From Osmia lignaria lignaria (lineage: Eukaryota; Arthropoda; Insecta; Hymenoptera; Megachilidae): a stretch of DNA of 64,000 bases. The DNA is taken from positions 683,501 through 747,500 of the forward strand of contig NW_027478166.1 of the NCBI RefSeq assembly GCF_051020975.1, given 5' to 3'. Each line of letters starts with the position of its first letter. Position 1 is the first letter of the stretch. Under the pieces are notes generated by a model. The model did not search any database. It saw only the letters and a program-made list of their open reading frames with translations, and had not been told where the DNA came from. Below are positions 48,481-61,700 of this stretch, in pieces. The translations under genes and the position numbers were made by a program.

Positions 48481-51400
48481 GGTAAGAGACCTTTTTTGTA
48501 GAGAATTAAGTTTCCTACTTTTTATGTTCTATGATATTTTTTGATCAGACGCGTAGTTTTCGAGATATATCGAGATATTTAAAAGTTCCGAAGCCGCACC
48601 AACATAATAGAGATACAGAAACACCGTGGACCCTTTCTTTGAGATAACTCTGCACTATTGCGAGCTGCAAATGCCACTTCCAGCTTAGCTGTGCAGAAGA
48701 AGAACAACAAGAAGAAGAAATATCTCGAAATATGTCCGTCAGGCCCCTTCCCTTGAGATAAATCTGCAAATATCTCCGAAACGAAGCGAGCTATGGCAAA
48801 ATGTTAGGAGATCTTATTTGTAGAGAATTAAGTTTCCTACTTTTTATGTTCTATGATATTTTTTGATCAGATTCGTAGTTCTCGAGATATATCAAGATAT
48901 TTAAAAGTTCCGAAGCCGCACCAACATAATAGAGATACAGAAACACCGTGGACCCTTTCTTTGAGATAACTCTGCACTATTGCGAGCTGCAAATGCCACT
49001 TCCAGCATAGCTGTGCAGAAGAAGAACAACAAGAAGAAGAAATATCACGAAATATGTCCGTTAGGCCCCTTCCCTTGAGATAAATCTGCAAATATCTCGG
49101 AAACGAAGCGAGCTATGGCAAAATGTTAAGAGACCTTTTTTGTAGAGAATTACGTTTCGTACTTTTTATGTTCTATGATATTTTTTGATCAGAGGCGTAG
49201 TTCTCGAGATATATCAAGATGTTTAAAAGTTCCGAAGCCGCACCAACATAATAGAGATACAGAAACACCGTGGCCCCTTTCTTTGAGATAACTATGCACT
49301 ATTGCGAGCTGCAAATGCCACTTCCAGCTTAGCTGTGCAGAAGAAGAACAACAAGAAGAAGAAATATCTCGAAATATGTCCGTCAGGCCCCTTCCCTTGA
49401 GATAAATCTGCAAATATCTCGGAAACGAAGCGAGCTATGGCAAAATGTTAAGAGACCTTTCTTGTAGAGAATTAAGTTTCCTACTTTTTATGTTCTATGA
49501 TATTTTTTGATCAGACGCGTAGTTCTCGAGATATATGAAGATATTTAAAAGTTCCGAAGCCGCACCAACATAATAGAGGTACAGAAACACCGTGGCCCCT
49601 TTCTTTGATATAACTATGCACTATTGCGAGCTGCAAATGCAACTTCCAGCTTAGCTGTGCAGAAGAAGAACAACAAGAAGAAGAAATATCTCGAAATATG
49701 TCCGTCAGGCCCCTTCCCTTGAGATAAATCTGCACATATCTCGGAAATGAAGCGAGCTATGGCAAAATGGTAAGAGACCTTTTTTGTAGAGAATTAAGTT
49801 TCCTACTTTTTATGTTCTATGATATTCTTTGATCAGACGCGTAGTTTTCGAGATATATCGAGATATTTAAAAGTTCCGAAGCCGCACCTACATAATAGAG
49901 ATACAGAAACACCGTGGCCCCTTTCTTTGAGATAACTCTGCACTATTGCGAGCTGCAAATGCCACTTCCAGCTTAGCTGTGCAGAAGAAGAACAACAAGA
50001 AAAAGAAATATCTCGAAATATGTCCGTCAGGCCCCTTCCCTTGAGATAAACCTGCAGGTATCTCGGAAACCAAGCGAGCTATGGCAAAATGATGAGAGAC
50101 CTTTTTTGTAGAGAATTAAGTTTCGTACTTTTTATGTAGTATGATATTTTTTGATCAGATGCGTAGTTCTCGAGATATATCAAGATATTTAAAAGTTCCG
50201 AAGCCGCACCAACATAATAGAGATACAGAAACACCGTGGCCCCTTTCTTTGATATAACTATGCACTATTGCGAGCTGCAAATGCCACTTCCAGCTTAGCT
50301 GTGCAGAAGAAGAACAACAAGAAGAAGAAATATCTCGAAATATGTCCGTCAGGCCCCTTCCCTTGAGATAAATCTGCACATATCTCGGAAACGAAGCGAG
50401 CTATGGCAAAATGGTAAGAGACCTTTTTTGTCGAAAACTAAGTTTCCTACTTTTTATGTTCTATGATATTTTTTGATCAGACGCGTAGTTTTCGAGATAT
50501 ATCGAGATATTTAAAAGTTCCGAAGCCGCACCAACATAATAGAGATACAGAAACACCGTGGCCCCTTTCTTTGAGATAACTCTGCACTATTGCGAGCTGC
50601 AAATGCCACTTCCAGCTTAGCTGTGCAGAAGAAGAACAACAAGAAGAAGAAATATCTCGAAATATGTCCGTCAGGCCCCTTCCCTTGAGATAAATCTGCA
50701 TATATCTCGGAAACCAAGCGAGCTATGGCAAAATGTTAGAAGACCTTTTTTGTAGAGAATTAAGTTTCGTACTTTTTATGTTCTATGTTATTTTTTGATC
50801 AGACGCGTAGTTTTCGAGATATATCGAGATATTTAAAAGTTCCGAAGCCGCACCAACATAATGGAGATACAGAAACACCGTGGCCCCTTTCTTTGAGATA
50901 ACACTGCACTATTGCGAGCTGCAAGTGCCACTTCCAGCTTAGCTGTGCAGAAGAAGAACAACAAGAAGAAGACATATCTCGAAATATGTCCGTCAGGCCC
51001 CTTCCCTTGAGATAAATGTGCACATATCTCGGAAACGAAGCGAGCTATGGCAAAATGGTAAGAGACCTTTTTTGTAGAGAATTAAGTTTCCTACTTTTTA
51101 TGTTCTATGATATTTTTTGATCAGACGCGTAGTTTTCGAGATATATCGAGATATTTAAAAGTTCCGAAGCCGCACCAACATAATAGAGATACAGAAACAC
51201 CGTGGCCCCTTTCTTTGAGATAACTCTGCACTATTTCGAGCTGCAAATGCCACTTCCAGCTTAGCTGTGCAGAAGAAGAACAACAAGAAGAAGAAATATC
51301 TCGAAATATGTCCGTCAGGCCCCTTCCCTTGAGATAAATCTGCATATATCTCGGAAACCAAGCGAGCTATGGCAAAATGTTAAGAGACCTTTTTTGTAGC

Positions 51401-52030
51401 GAATTAAGTTTCGTACTTTTTATGTTTTATGATATTTCTTGATCAGATGCGTAGTTCTCGAGATATATCAAGATATTTAAAAGTTCCGAAGCCGCACCAA
51501 CATAATAGAGATACAGAAACACCGTGGACCCTTTCTTTGAGATAACTCTGCACTATTGCGAGCTGCAAATGCCACTTCCAGCTTAGCTGTGCAGAAGAAG
51601 AACAACAAGAAGAAGAAATATCTCGAAATATGTCCGTCAGGCCCCTTCCCTTGAGATAAATCTGCAAATATCTCCGAAACGAAGCGAGCTATGGCAAAAT
51701 GATAAGAGACCTTATTTGTAGAGAATTAAGTTTCCTACTTTTTATGTTCTATGATATTTTTTGATCAGATTCGTAGTTCTCGAGATATATCAAGATATTT
51801 AAAAGTTCCGAAGCCGCACCAACATAATAGAGATACAGAAACACCGTGGACCCTTTCTTTGAGATAACTCTGCACTATTGCGAGCTGCAAATGCCACTTC
51901 CAGCTTAGCTGTGCAGAAGAAGAACAACAAGAAAAAGAAATATCTCGAAATATATCCGTCAGGCCCCTTCCCTTGAGATAAACCTGCATGTATCTCGGAA
52001 ACCAAGCGAGCTATGGCAAAATGATGAGAG

Positions 52031-55000
52031 ACCTTTTTTGTAGAGAATTAAGTTTCCTACTTTTTATGTTCTATGATATTTTTTGATCAGATGCCTAGAT
52101 CTCGAGATATATCAAGATATTTAAAAGTTCCGAAGCTGCACCAACATAATAGAGGTACAGAAACACCGTGGCCTCTTTCTTTGAGATAACTCTGCACTAT
52201 TGCGAGCTGCAAATGCCACTTCCAGCTTAGCTGTGCAGAAGAAGAACAACAAGAAGAAGAAATATCTCGAAATATGTCCGTCAGGCTCCTTCCCTTGAGA
52301 TAAATCTGCAAATATCTCGGAAACGAAGCGAGCTATGGCAAAATGTTAAGAGACCTTTCTTGTAGAGAATTAAGTTTCCTACTTTTTATGTAGTATGATA
52401 TTTTTTGATCAGATGCGTAGTTCTCGAGATATATCAAGATATTTAAAAGTTCCGAAGCCGCACCAACATAATAGAGGTACAGAAACACCGTGGCCTCTTT
52501 CTTTCAGATACCTCTGCACTATTGCGAGCTGCAAATGCCACTTCCAGCTTAGCTGTGCAGAAGAAGATCAACAAGAAGAAGAAATATCTCGAAGTATGTC
52601 CGTCAGGCCCCTTCCCTTGAGATAAATCTGCAAATATCTCGGAAACGAAGCGAGCTATGGCAAAATGTTAAGAGACCTTTTTTGTAGAGAATTAAGTTTT
52701 CTACTTTTTATGTTCCATGATATTTTTTGATCAGATGCGTAGATCTCGAGATATATCAAGATATTTAAAAGTTCCGAAGCCGCACCAACATAATAGAGAT
52801 ACAGAAACACCGTCGCCCCTTTCTTTGAGATAACTCTGCACTATTGCGAGCTGCAAATGCCACTTCCAGCTTAGCTGTGCAGAAGAAGAACAACAAGAAG
52901 AAGAAATATCTCGAAATATGTCCGTCAGGCCCCTTCCCTTGAGATAAATCTGCAAATATCTCGGAAACGAAGCGAGCTATTGCAAAATGTTTAGAGACCT
53001 TTTTTGTAGAGAATTAAGTTTCCTACTTTTTACCTTCTATGATATTTTTTGATCAGATGAGTAGTTCTCGAGATATATCAAGATATTTAAAAGTTCCGAA
53101 GCCGCACCAACATAATAGAGATACAGAAACACCGTGGCCCCTTTCTTTGAGATAACTCTGCACTATTGCGAGCTGGAAATGCCACTTCCAGTTTAGCTGT
53201 GCAGAAGAAGAACAACAAGAAGAAGAAATATCTCGGAATATGTCCGTCAGGCCCCTTCCCTTGAGATACATCTGCAAATATCTCGGAAACGAAGCGAGCT
53301 ATGGCAAAATGTTAACAGACCTTTCTTGTAGAGAATTAAGTTTCCTACTTTTTATGTTCTATGATATTTTTTGATCAGATGCGTAGTTCTCGAGATATAT
53401 CAAGATATTTAAAAGTTCCGAAGCCGCACCAACATAATAGAGATACAGAAACACCGTGGCCCCTTTCTTTGAGATAACTCTGCATTATTGCGAGCTGCAA
53501 ATGCCACTTCCAGCTTAGCTGTGCAGAAGACGAACAACAAGAAGAAGAAATATCTCGAAATATGTCCGTCAGGCCCCTTCCCTTGAGATAAATCTGCAAA
53601 TATCTCGGAAACGAAGCGAGCTATTGCAAAATGTTAAGAGACCTTTTTTGTAGAGAATTAAGTTTCCTACTTTTTATCTTCTATGATATTTTTTGATCAG
53701 ATGAGTAGTTCTCGAGATATATCAAGATATTTAAAAGTTCCGAAGCCGCACCAACATAATAGAGATACAGAAACACCGTGGCCCCTCTCTTTGACATAAC
53801 TCTGCACTATTGCGAGCTGGAAATGCCACTTCCAGTTTAGCTGTGCAGAAGAAGAACAACAAGAAGAAGAAATATCTCGAAATATGTCCGTCAGGCCCCT
53901 TCCCTTGAGATACATCTGCAAATATCTCGGAAACGAAGCGAGCTATGGCAAAATGTTAACAGACCTTTCTTGTAGAGAATTACGTTTCCTACTTTTTATG
54001 TTCTATGATATTTTTTGATCAGATGCGTAGTTCTCGATATATATCAAGATATTTAAAAGTTCCGAAGCCGCACCAACATAATAGAGGTACAGAAACACCC
54101 TGGCCCCTCTCTTTGAGAAAACTCTGCACTATTGCGAGCTGGAAATGCCACTTCCAGTTTAGCTGTGCAGAAGAAGAACAACAAGAAGAAGAAATATCTC
54201 GAAATATGTCCGTCAGGCCCCTTCCCTTGAGATAAATCTGCAAATATCTCGGAAACGAAGCGAGCTATGGCAAAATGTTGAGAGACGTTTTTTGTAGAGA
54301 ATTACGTTTCCTACAATTTATGTTCTATGATATTTTGTGATCAGATGCGTAGTTCTCGAGATATATCAAGATATTTAAAAGTTCCGAAGCCGCACTAACA
54401 TAATAGAGATACAGAAACACCGTGGCCCGTTTCTTTGAGATAACTCTGCACTATTGCGAGCTGCAAATGCCACTTCCAGCTTAGCTGTGCAGAGGAAGAA
54501 CAACAAGAAGAAGAAATATCTCGAAATATGTCCGTCAGGCCCGTTCCTTTGAGATGAATCTGCAAATATCTCGGAAACGAAGCGAGCTATGGCAAAATGT
54601 TAAGAGACCTTTTTTGTAGAGAATTAAGTTTCCTACTTTTTATGTTCTATCATATTTTTTGATCAGATGCGTAGTTCTCGAGATATATCAAGATATTTAA
54701 AAGTTCCGAAGCCGCACCAACATAATAGAGATACAGAAACACCGTGGCCCCCTTCTTTGAGATAACTCTGCACTATTGCGAGCTGCAAATGCCACTTCCA
54801 GCTTAGCTGTGCAGAAGAAGAACAACAAGAAGAAGAAATATCTCGAGATATGTCCGTCAGGCCCCTTCCCTTGAGATAAATCTGCAAATATCTCGGAAAC
54901 GAAGCGAGCTATGGCAAAATGTTAAGAGACCTTTTTTGTAGAGACTTAAGTTTCCTACTTTTTATGTTCTATGATATTTTTTGATCAGATGCGTAGTTCT

Positions 55001-55209
55001 CGAGATATATCAAGATATTTAAAAGTTCCGAAGCCGCACCAACATAATAGAGATACAGAAACACCGTGGCCCCTTTCTTTGAGATAACTCTGCACTAGTG
55101 CGAGCCGCAAATGCCACTTCCAGCTTAGCTGTGCAGAAGAAGAACAACAAGAAGAAGAAATATCTCGAAACATGTCCGTCAGGCCCCTTCCCTTGAGATA
55201 AATCTGCAA
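52031..55209 (+). repeat. Zone Z8: Z3-like A and N monomers
   Basis: Shows TATGTAGTATG (52387) and then TTTCTACTTTTTATGTTCC (52699) in consecutive monomers, the same order as at 22513 and 22824 in Z3. A 644-bp alternation of A and N copies runs through 53053-53921, marked by GATGAGTAG and GATACATCTGC. Confidence 0.78.
53053..53921 (+). repeat. 644-bp alternation of N and A monomers
   Basis: The N copies at 53053 and 53697 share GATGAGTAGTTCTCGAG, GATACATCTGC and GTTAACAGACCTTTC. The A copy at 53375 lies between them. The first N copy has the private CTCGGAATATG and the second has CCCCTCTCTTTGACAT. Confidence 0.78.
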
Positions 55210-55851
55210 ATATCTCGGAAACGAAGCGAGCTATGGCAAAATGTTAAGAGACCTTTTTTGTAGAGAATTAAGTTTCCTACTTTTTATGTTCTATGATATT
55301 TTTTGATCAGACCCGTAGTTCAGGGATATATCAAGATATTTGAAAGTTCCGAAGCCGCACCAACATAATAGAGATACAGAAACACCGTGGCCCCTTTCTT
55401 TGAGATAACTCTGCACTATTGCGAGCTGCAAATGCCACTTCCAGCTTAGCTGTGCAGAAGAAGAACAACAAGAAGAAGAAATATCTCCAAATATGTCCGT
55501 CAGGCCCATTCCCTTGAGATAAATCTGCAAATATCTCGGAAACGAAGCGAGCTATGGCAAAATGTTAAGAGACCTTTTTTGTAGAGAATTAAGTTTCCTA
55601 CTTTTTATGTTGTATGATATTTTTTGATCAGACCCGTAGTTCAGAGATATATCAAGATATTTGAAAGTTCCGAAGCCGCACCAACATAATAGAGATACAG
55701 AAACACCGTGGCCCCTTTCTTTGAGATAACTCTGCACTATTGCGAGCTGCAAATGCCACTTCCAGCTTAGCTGTGCAGAAGAAGAACAACAAGAAGAAGA
55801 AATATCTCCAAATATGTCCGTCAGGCCCCTTCCCTTGAGATAAATCTGCAA
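55210..55851 (+). repeat. Two 321-bp monomers with GACCCGTAGTTCAG
   Basis: Both read GACCCGTAGTTCAG followed by GGATATATC or AGATATATC, one base shorter than the TTCTCGAGATATATC of the A type, plus ATATTTGAAAG and ATATCTCCAAATATG. The same 321-bp form returns at 58106-58426 and, with GATGCG, at 59709-60029 and 62278-62598. Confidence 0.85.
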
Positions 55852-55929
55852 ATATCTCGGAAACCAAGCGAGCTATGGCAAAATGTTAAGAGACGTTTTT
55901 TGTAGAGAATTAGGTTTCCTACTTTTTAT

Positions 55930-57217
55930 GTTCTATGATATGTTTTGATCAGATGCGTAGTTCTCGAGATATATCAAGATATTTAAAAGTTCCGAAGTCG
56001 CACCAAACTAATAGAGATACAGAAACACCGTGGCCCCTTTCTTTGAGATCACTCTGCACTATTGCGAGCTGCAAATGCCACTTCCAGCTTAGCTGTGCAG
56101 AAGAAGAACAACAAGAAGAAGAAATATCTCGAAATATGTCCGTCAGGCCCCTTCCCTTGAGATAAATCTGCAAATATCTCGGAAACGAAGCGAGCTATGG
56201 CAAAATGTTAAGAGACCTTTTTTGTAGAGAATTAAGTTTCCTACTTTTTATGTTCTATGATATTTTTTGATCAGATGCGTAGTTCTCGAGATATATCAAG
56301 ATATTTAAAAGTTCCGAAGCCGCACCAACATAATAGAGATACAGAAACACCGTGGCCCCTTTCTTTGAGATAACTCTGCACTATTGCGAGCTGTAAATGC
56401 CACTTCCAGCTTAGCTGTGCAGAAGAAGAACAACAAGAAGAAGAAATATCTCGAAATATGTCCGTCAGGCCCCTTCCCTTGAGATACATCTGCAAATATC
56501 TCGGAAACGAAGCGAGCTATGGCAAAATGTTAAGAGACCTTTTTTGTAGAGAATTAAGTTTCCTACTTTTTATGTTCTATGATATTTTTTGATCAGATGC
56601 GTAGTTCTCGAGATATATCAAGATATTTAAAAGTTCCGAAGCCGCACCAAACTAATAGAGATACAGAAACACCGTGGCCCCTTTCTTTGAGATCACTCTG
56701 CACTATTGCGAGCTGCAAATGCCACTTCCAGCTTAGCTGTGCAGAAGAAGAACAACAAGAAGAAGAAATATCTCGAAATATGTCCGTCAGGCCCCTTCCC
56801 TTGAGATAAATCTGCAAATATCTCGGAAACGAAGCGAGCTATGGCAAAATGTTAAGAGACCTTTTTTGTAGAGAATTAAGTTTCCTACTTTTTATGTTCT
56901 ATGATATTTTTTGATCAGATGCGTAGTTCTCGAGATATATCAAGATATTTAAAAGTTCCGAAGCCGCACCAACATAATAGAGATACAGAAACACCGTGGC
57001 CCCTTTCTTTGAGATAACTCTGCACTATTGCGAGCTGTAAATGCCACTTCCAGCTTAGCTGTGCAGAAGAAGAACAACAAGAAGAAGAAATATCTCGAAA
57101 TATGTCCGTCAGGCCCCTTCCCTTGAGATACATCTGCAAATATCTCGGAAACGAAGCGAGCTATGGCAAAATGTTAAGAGACCTTTTTTGTAGAGAATTA
57201 AGTTTCCTACTTTTTAT
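55930..57217 (+). repeat. 644-bp dimer, two near-identical copies
   Basis: The tract 55930-56573 is repeated at 56574-57217. The first monomer of each pair has CACCAAACTAATAGAG and GAGATCACTCTGC, the second has GCTGTAAATGCC and GATACATCTGC. Differences seen are TATGTTTTGATC against TATTTTTTGATC (55939) and AAGTCGCACC against AAGCCGCACC (55997). Confidence 0.9.
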
Positions 57218-58426
57218 GTTCTATGATATTTTTTGATCAGATGCGTAGTTCTCGAGATATATCAAGATATTTAAAAGTTCCGAAGCCGCACCAACATAAT
57301 AGAGATACAGAAACACCGTGGCCCCTTTCTTTGAGATAACTCTGCACTATTGCGAGCTGCAAATGCCACTTCCAGCTTAGCTGTGCAGAGGAAGAACAAC
57401 AAGAAGAAGAAATATCTCGAAATATGTCCGTCAGGCCCGTTCCTTTGAGCTGAATCTGCAAATATCTCGGAAACGAAGCGAGCTATGGCAAAATGTTAAG
57501 AGACGTTTTTTGTAGAGAATTATGTTTCCTACAATTTATGTTCTATGATATTTTTTGATCAGATGCGTAGTTCTCGAGATATATCAAGATATTTAAAAGT
57601 TCCGAAGCAGCACCAACATAATAGAGATACAGAAACACCGTGGCCCCTTTCTTTGAGATAACTCTGCACTATTGCGAGCTGGAAATGCCACTTCCAGTTT
57701 AGCTGTGCAGAAGAAGAACAACAAGAAGAAGAAATATCTCGAAATATGTCCGTCAGGCCCGTTCCTTTGAGCTGAATCTGCAAATATCTCGGAAACGAAG
57801 CGAGCTATGGCAAAATGTTAAGAGACGTTTTTTGTAGAGAATTATGTTTCCTACAATTTATGTCCTATGATATTTTTTGATCAGAAGCGTAGTTTTCGAG
57901 ATATATCGAGATATTTGAAAGTTCCGAAGCCGCACCAACATAATAGAGATACAGAAACACCGTGGCCCCTTTCTTTGAGATAACTCTGCACTAGTGCGAG
58001 CCGCAAATGCCACTTCCAGCTTAGCTGTGCAGAAGAAGAACAACAAGAAGAAGAAATATCTCGAAACATGTCCGTCAGGCCCCTTCCCTTGAGATAAATC
58101 TGCAAATATCTCGGAAACGAAGCGAGCTATGGCAAAATGTTAAGAGACCTTTTTTGTAGAGAATTAAGTTTGCTACTTTTTATGTCGTATGATATTTTTT
58201 GATCAGACCCGTAGTTCAGAGATATATCAAGATATTTGAAAGTTCCGAAGCCGCACCAACATAATAGAGATACAGAAACACCGTGGCCCCTTTCTTTGAG
58301 ATAACTCTGCACTATTGCGAGCTGCAAATGCCACTTCCAGCTTAGCTGTGCAGAAGAAGAACAACAAGAAGAAGAAATATCTCCAAATATGTCCGTCAGG
58401 CCCCTTCCCTTGAGATAAATCTGCAA

Positions 58427-58745
58427 ATATCTCGGAAACGAAGCGAGCTATGGCAAAATGTTAAGAGACCTTTTTTGTAGGGAATTAGGTTTCCTACTTT
58501 TTACGTTCTATGATATTTTTTGATCAGATGCGTAGTTCTCGAGATATATCAAGATATTTAAAAGTTCCGAAGCCGCACCAACATAATTGAGATACAGAAA
58601 CACCGTGGCCCCTTTCTTTGAGATAACTCTGCACTAGTGCGAGCCGCAAATGCCACTTCCAGCTTAGCTGTGCAGAAGAAGAACAACAAGAAGAAATATC
58701 TCCAAATATGTCCGTCAGGCCCCTTCCCTTGAGATAAATCTGCAA
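58427..58745 (+). repeat. 319-bp monomer lacking one AAG
   Basis: CAACAAGAAGAAATATC replaces CAACAAGAAGAAGAAATATC. The same loss is found at 59390-59708, 60996-61314 and 61959-62277. Two forms exist: ATATCTCCAAATATG here and at 60996, and ATATTTTGAAATATG at the other two. They follow the 2569-bp repeat. Confidence 0.85.
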
Positions 58746-61700
58746 ATATCTCGGAAACGAAGCGAGCTATGGCAAAATCTTAAGAGACGTTTTTTGTGGA
58801 GAATTATGTTTCCTACAATTTATGTTCTATGATATTTTTTGATCAGAAGCGTCGTTTTCGAGATATATCGAGATATTTAAAAGTTCCAAAGCCGCACCAA
58901 CATAATAGAGATACAGAAACACCGTGGCCCCTTTCTATGAGATAACTCTGCACTATTGCGAGCTGTAAATGCCACTTCCAGCTTAGCTGTGCAGAAGAAG
59001 AACAACAAGAAGAAGAAATATCTCGAAATATGTCCGTCAGGCCCCTTCCCTTGAGATATATCTGCAAATATCTCGGAAACGAAGCGAGCTATGGCAAAAT
59101 GTTAAGAGACCTTTTTTGTAGAGAATTATGTTTCCTACAATTTATGTTCTATGATATTTTTTGATCAGAAGCGTAGTTTTCGAGATATATCGAGATATTT
59201 AAAAGTTCCGAAGCCGCACCAACATAATAGAGATACAGAAACACCGTGGCCCCTTTCTTTGAGATAACTCTGCACTAGTGCGAGCCGCAAATGCCACTTC
59301 CAGCTTAGCTGTGCAGAAGAAGAACAACAAGAAGAAGAAATATCTCGAAATATGTCCGTCAGGCCCCTTCCCTTGAGATAAATCTGCAAATATCTCGGAA
59401 ACGAAGCGAGCTATGGCAAAATGTTAAGAGACCTTTTTTGTAGAGAATTAAGTTTCCTACTTTTTATGTTCTATGATATTTTTTGATCAGATGCGTAGTT
59501 CTCGAGATATATCAAGATATTTAAAAGTTCCGAAGCCGCACCAACATAATAGAGATACAGAAACACCGTGGCCCCTTTCTTTGAGATAACTCTGCACTAG
59601 TGCGAGCCGCAAATGCCACTTCCAGCTTAGCTGTGCAGAAGAAGAACAACAAGAAGAAATATTTTGAAATATGTCCGTCAGGCCCCTTCCCTTGAGATAA
59701 ATCTGCAAATATCTCGGAAACGAAGCGAGCTATGGCAAAATGTTAAGAGACCTTTTTTGTAGAGAATTAAGTTTCCTACTTTTTATGTTGTATGATATTT
59801 TTTGATCAGATGCGTAGTTCAGAGATATATCAAGATATTTGAAGGTTCCGAAGCCGCACCAACATAATAGAGATACAGAAACACCGTGGCCCCTTTCTTT
59901 GAGATAACTCTGCACTATTGCGAGCTGCAAATGCCACTTCCAGCTTAGCTGTGCAGAAGAAGAACAACAAGAAGAAGAAATATCTCCAAATATGTCCGTC
60001 AGGCCCCTTCCCTTGAGATAAATCTGCAAATATCTCGGAAACGAAGCGAGCTATGGCAAAATGTTAAGAGACCTTTTTTGTAGGGAATTAGGTTTCCTAC
60101 TTTTTATGTTCTATGATATTTTTTGATCAGATGCGTAGTTCTCGAGATATATCAAGATATTTAAAAGTTCCGAAGCCGCACCAACATAATAGAGATACAG
60201 AAACACCGTGGCCCCTTTCTATGAGATAACTCTGCACTATTGCGAGCTGTAAATGCCACTTCCAGCTTAGCTGTGCAGAAGAAGAACAACAAGAAGAAGA
60301 AATATCTCGAAATATGTCCGTCAGGCCCCTTCCCTTGAGATATATCTGCAAATATCTCGGAAACGAAGCGAGCTATGGCAAAATGTTAAGAGACCTTTTT
60401 TGTAGAGAATTATGTTTCCTACAATTTATGTTCTATGATATTTTTTGATCAGAAGCGTAGTTTTCGAGATATATCGAGATATTTAAAAGTTCCGAAGCCG
60501 CACCAACATAATAGAGATACAGAAACACCGTGGCCCCTTTCTATGAGATAACTCTGCACTATTGCGAGCTGTAAATGCCACTTCCAGCTTAGCTGTGCAG
60601 AAGAAGAACAACAAGAAGAAGAAATATCTCGAAATATGTCCGTCAGGCCCCTTCCCTCGAGATAAATCTGCAAATATCTCGGAAACGAAGCGAGCTATGG
60701 CAAAATGTTAAGAGACCTTTTTTGTAGAGAATTAAGTTTCCTACTTTTTATGTTCTATGATATTTTTCGATCAGATGCGTAGTTCTCGAGATATATCAAG
60801 ATATTTTACAGTTCCGAAGCCGCACCAACATAATAGAGATACAGAAACACCGTGGCCCCTTTCTTTGAGGTAACTCTGCACTATTGCGAGCTGCAAATGC
60901 CACTTCCAGCTTAGCTGTGCAGAAGAAGAACAACAAGAAGAAGAAATATCCCGAAATATGCCCGTCAGGCCCGTTCCCTTGAGATAAATCTGCAAATATC
61001 TCGGAAACCAAGCGAGCTATGGCAAAATGTTAAGAGACCTTTTTTGTAGAGAATTAAGTTTCCTACTTTTTACGTTCTATGATATTTTTCGATCAGAGGC
61101 GTAGTTCTCGAGATATATCAAGATATTTATAAGTTCCGAAGCCGCACCAACATAATAGAGATACAGAAACACCGTGGCCCCTTTCTTTGAGATAACTCTG
61201 CACTAGTGCGAGCCGCAAATGCCACTTCCAGCTTAGCTGTGCAGAAGAAGAACAACAAGAAGAAATATCTCCAAATATGTCCGTCAGGCCCCTTCCCTTG
61301 AGATAAATCTGCAAATATCTCGGAAACGAAGCGAGCTATGGCAAAATCTTAAGAGACGTTTTTTGTGGAGAATTATGTTTCCTACAATTTATGTTCTATG
61401 ATATTTTTTGATCAGAAGCGTCGTTTTCGAGATATATCGAGATATTTAAAAGTTCCAAAGCCGCACCAACATAATAGAGATACAGAAACACCGTGGCCCC
61501 TTTCTATGAGATAACTCTGCACTATTGCGAGCTGTAAATGCCACTTCCAGCTTAGCTGTGCAGAAGAAGAACAACAAGAAGAAGAAATATCTCGAAATAT
61601 GTCCGTCAGGCCCCTTCCCTTGAGATATATCTGCAAATATCTCGGAAACGAAGCGAGCTATGGCAAAATGTTAAGAGACCTTTTTTGTAGAGAATTATGT

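Larger units (their letters stand above)
46185..50971 (+). repeat. Dispersed 4186-bp offset copy within Z7
   Basis: The tract 46185-46780 recurs at 50371-50966. Shared marks are CTGCACATATC, AAAATGGTAAGAGACC, TTTTGTCGA with AACTAAG, GTTAGAAGACC, TATGTTATTTTTTG, CATAATGGAG and GCAAGTGCC. The copies part after that (ATATCACGAAATATG against ATATCTCGAAATATG). The offset equals 13 monomers. Confidence 0.85.
46191..52030 (+). repeat. Zone Z7: GACGCG/TTTCGTAC monomers, shuffled local repeats
   Basis: Marked by GATCAGACGCG, AGTTTCGTAC, CTGCACATATC, GAAACCAAGCG and TAACTATGCAC. The same short haplotypes recur at several different offsets (966, 1932, 2898, 3864 and 4186 bp), so the zone is a patchwork without one clean higher-order unit. 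The copy at 48160-48480 is of Z4 type and stands out as an island. Confidence 0.82.
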
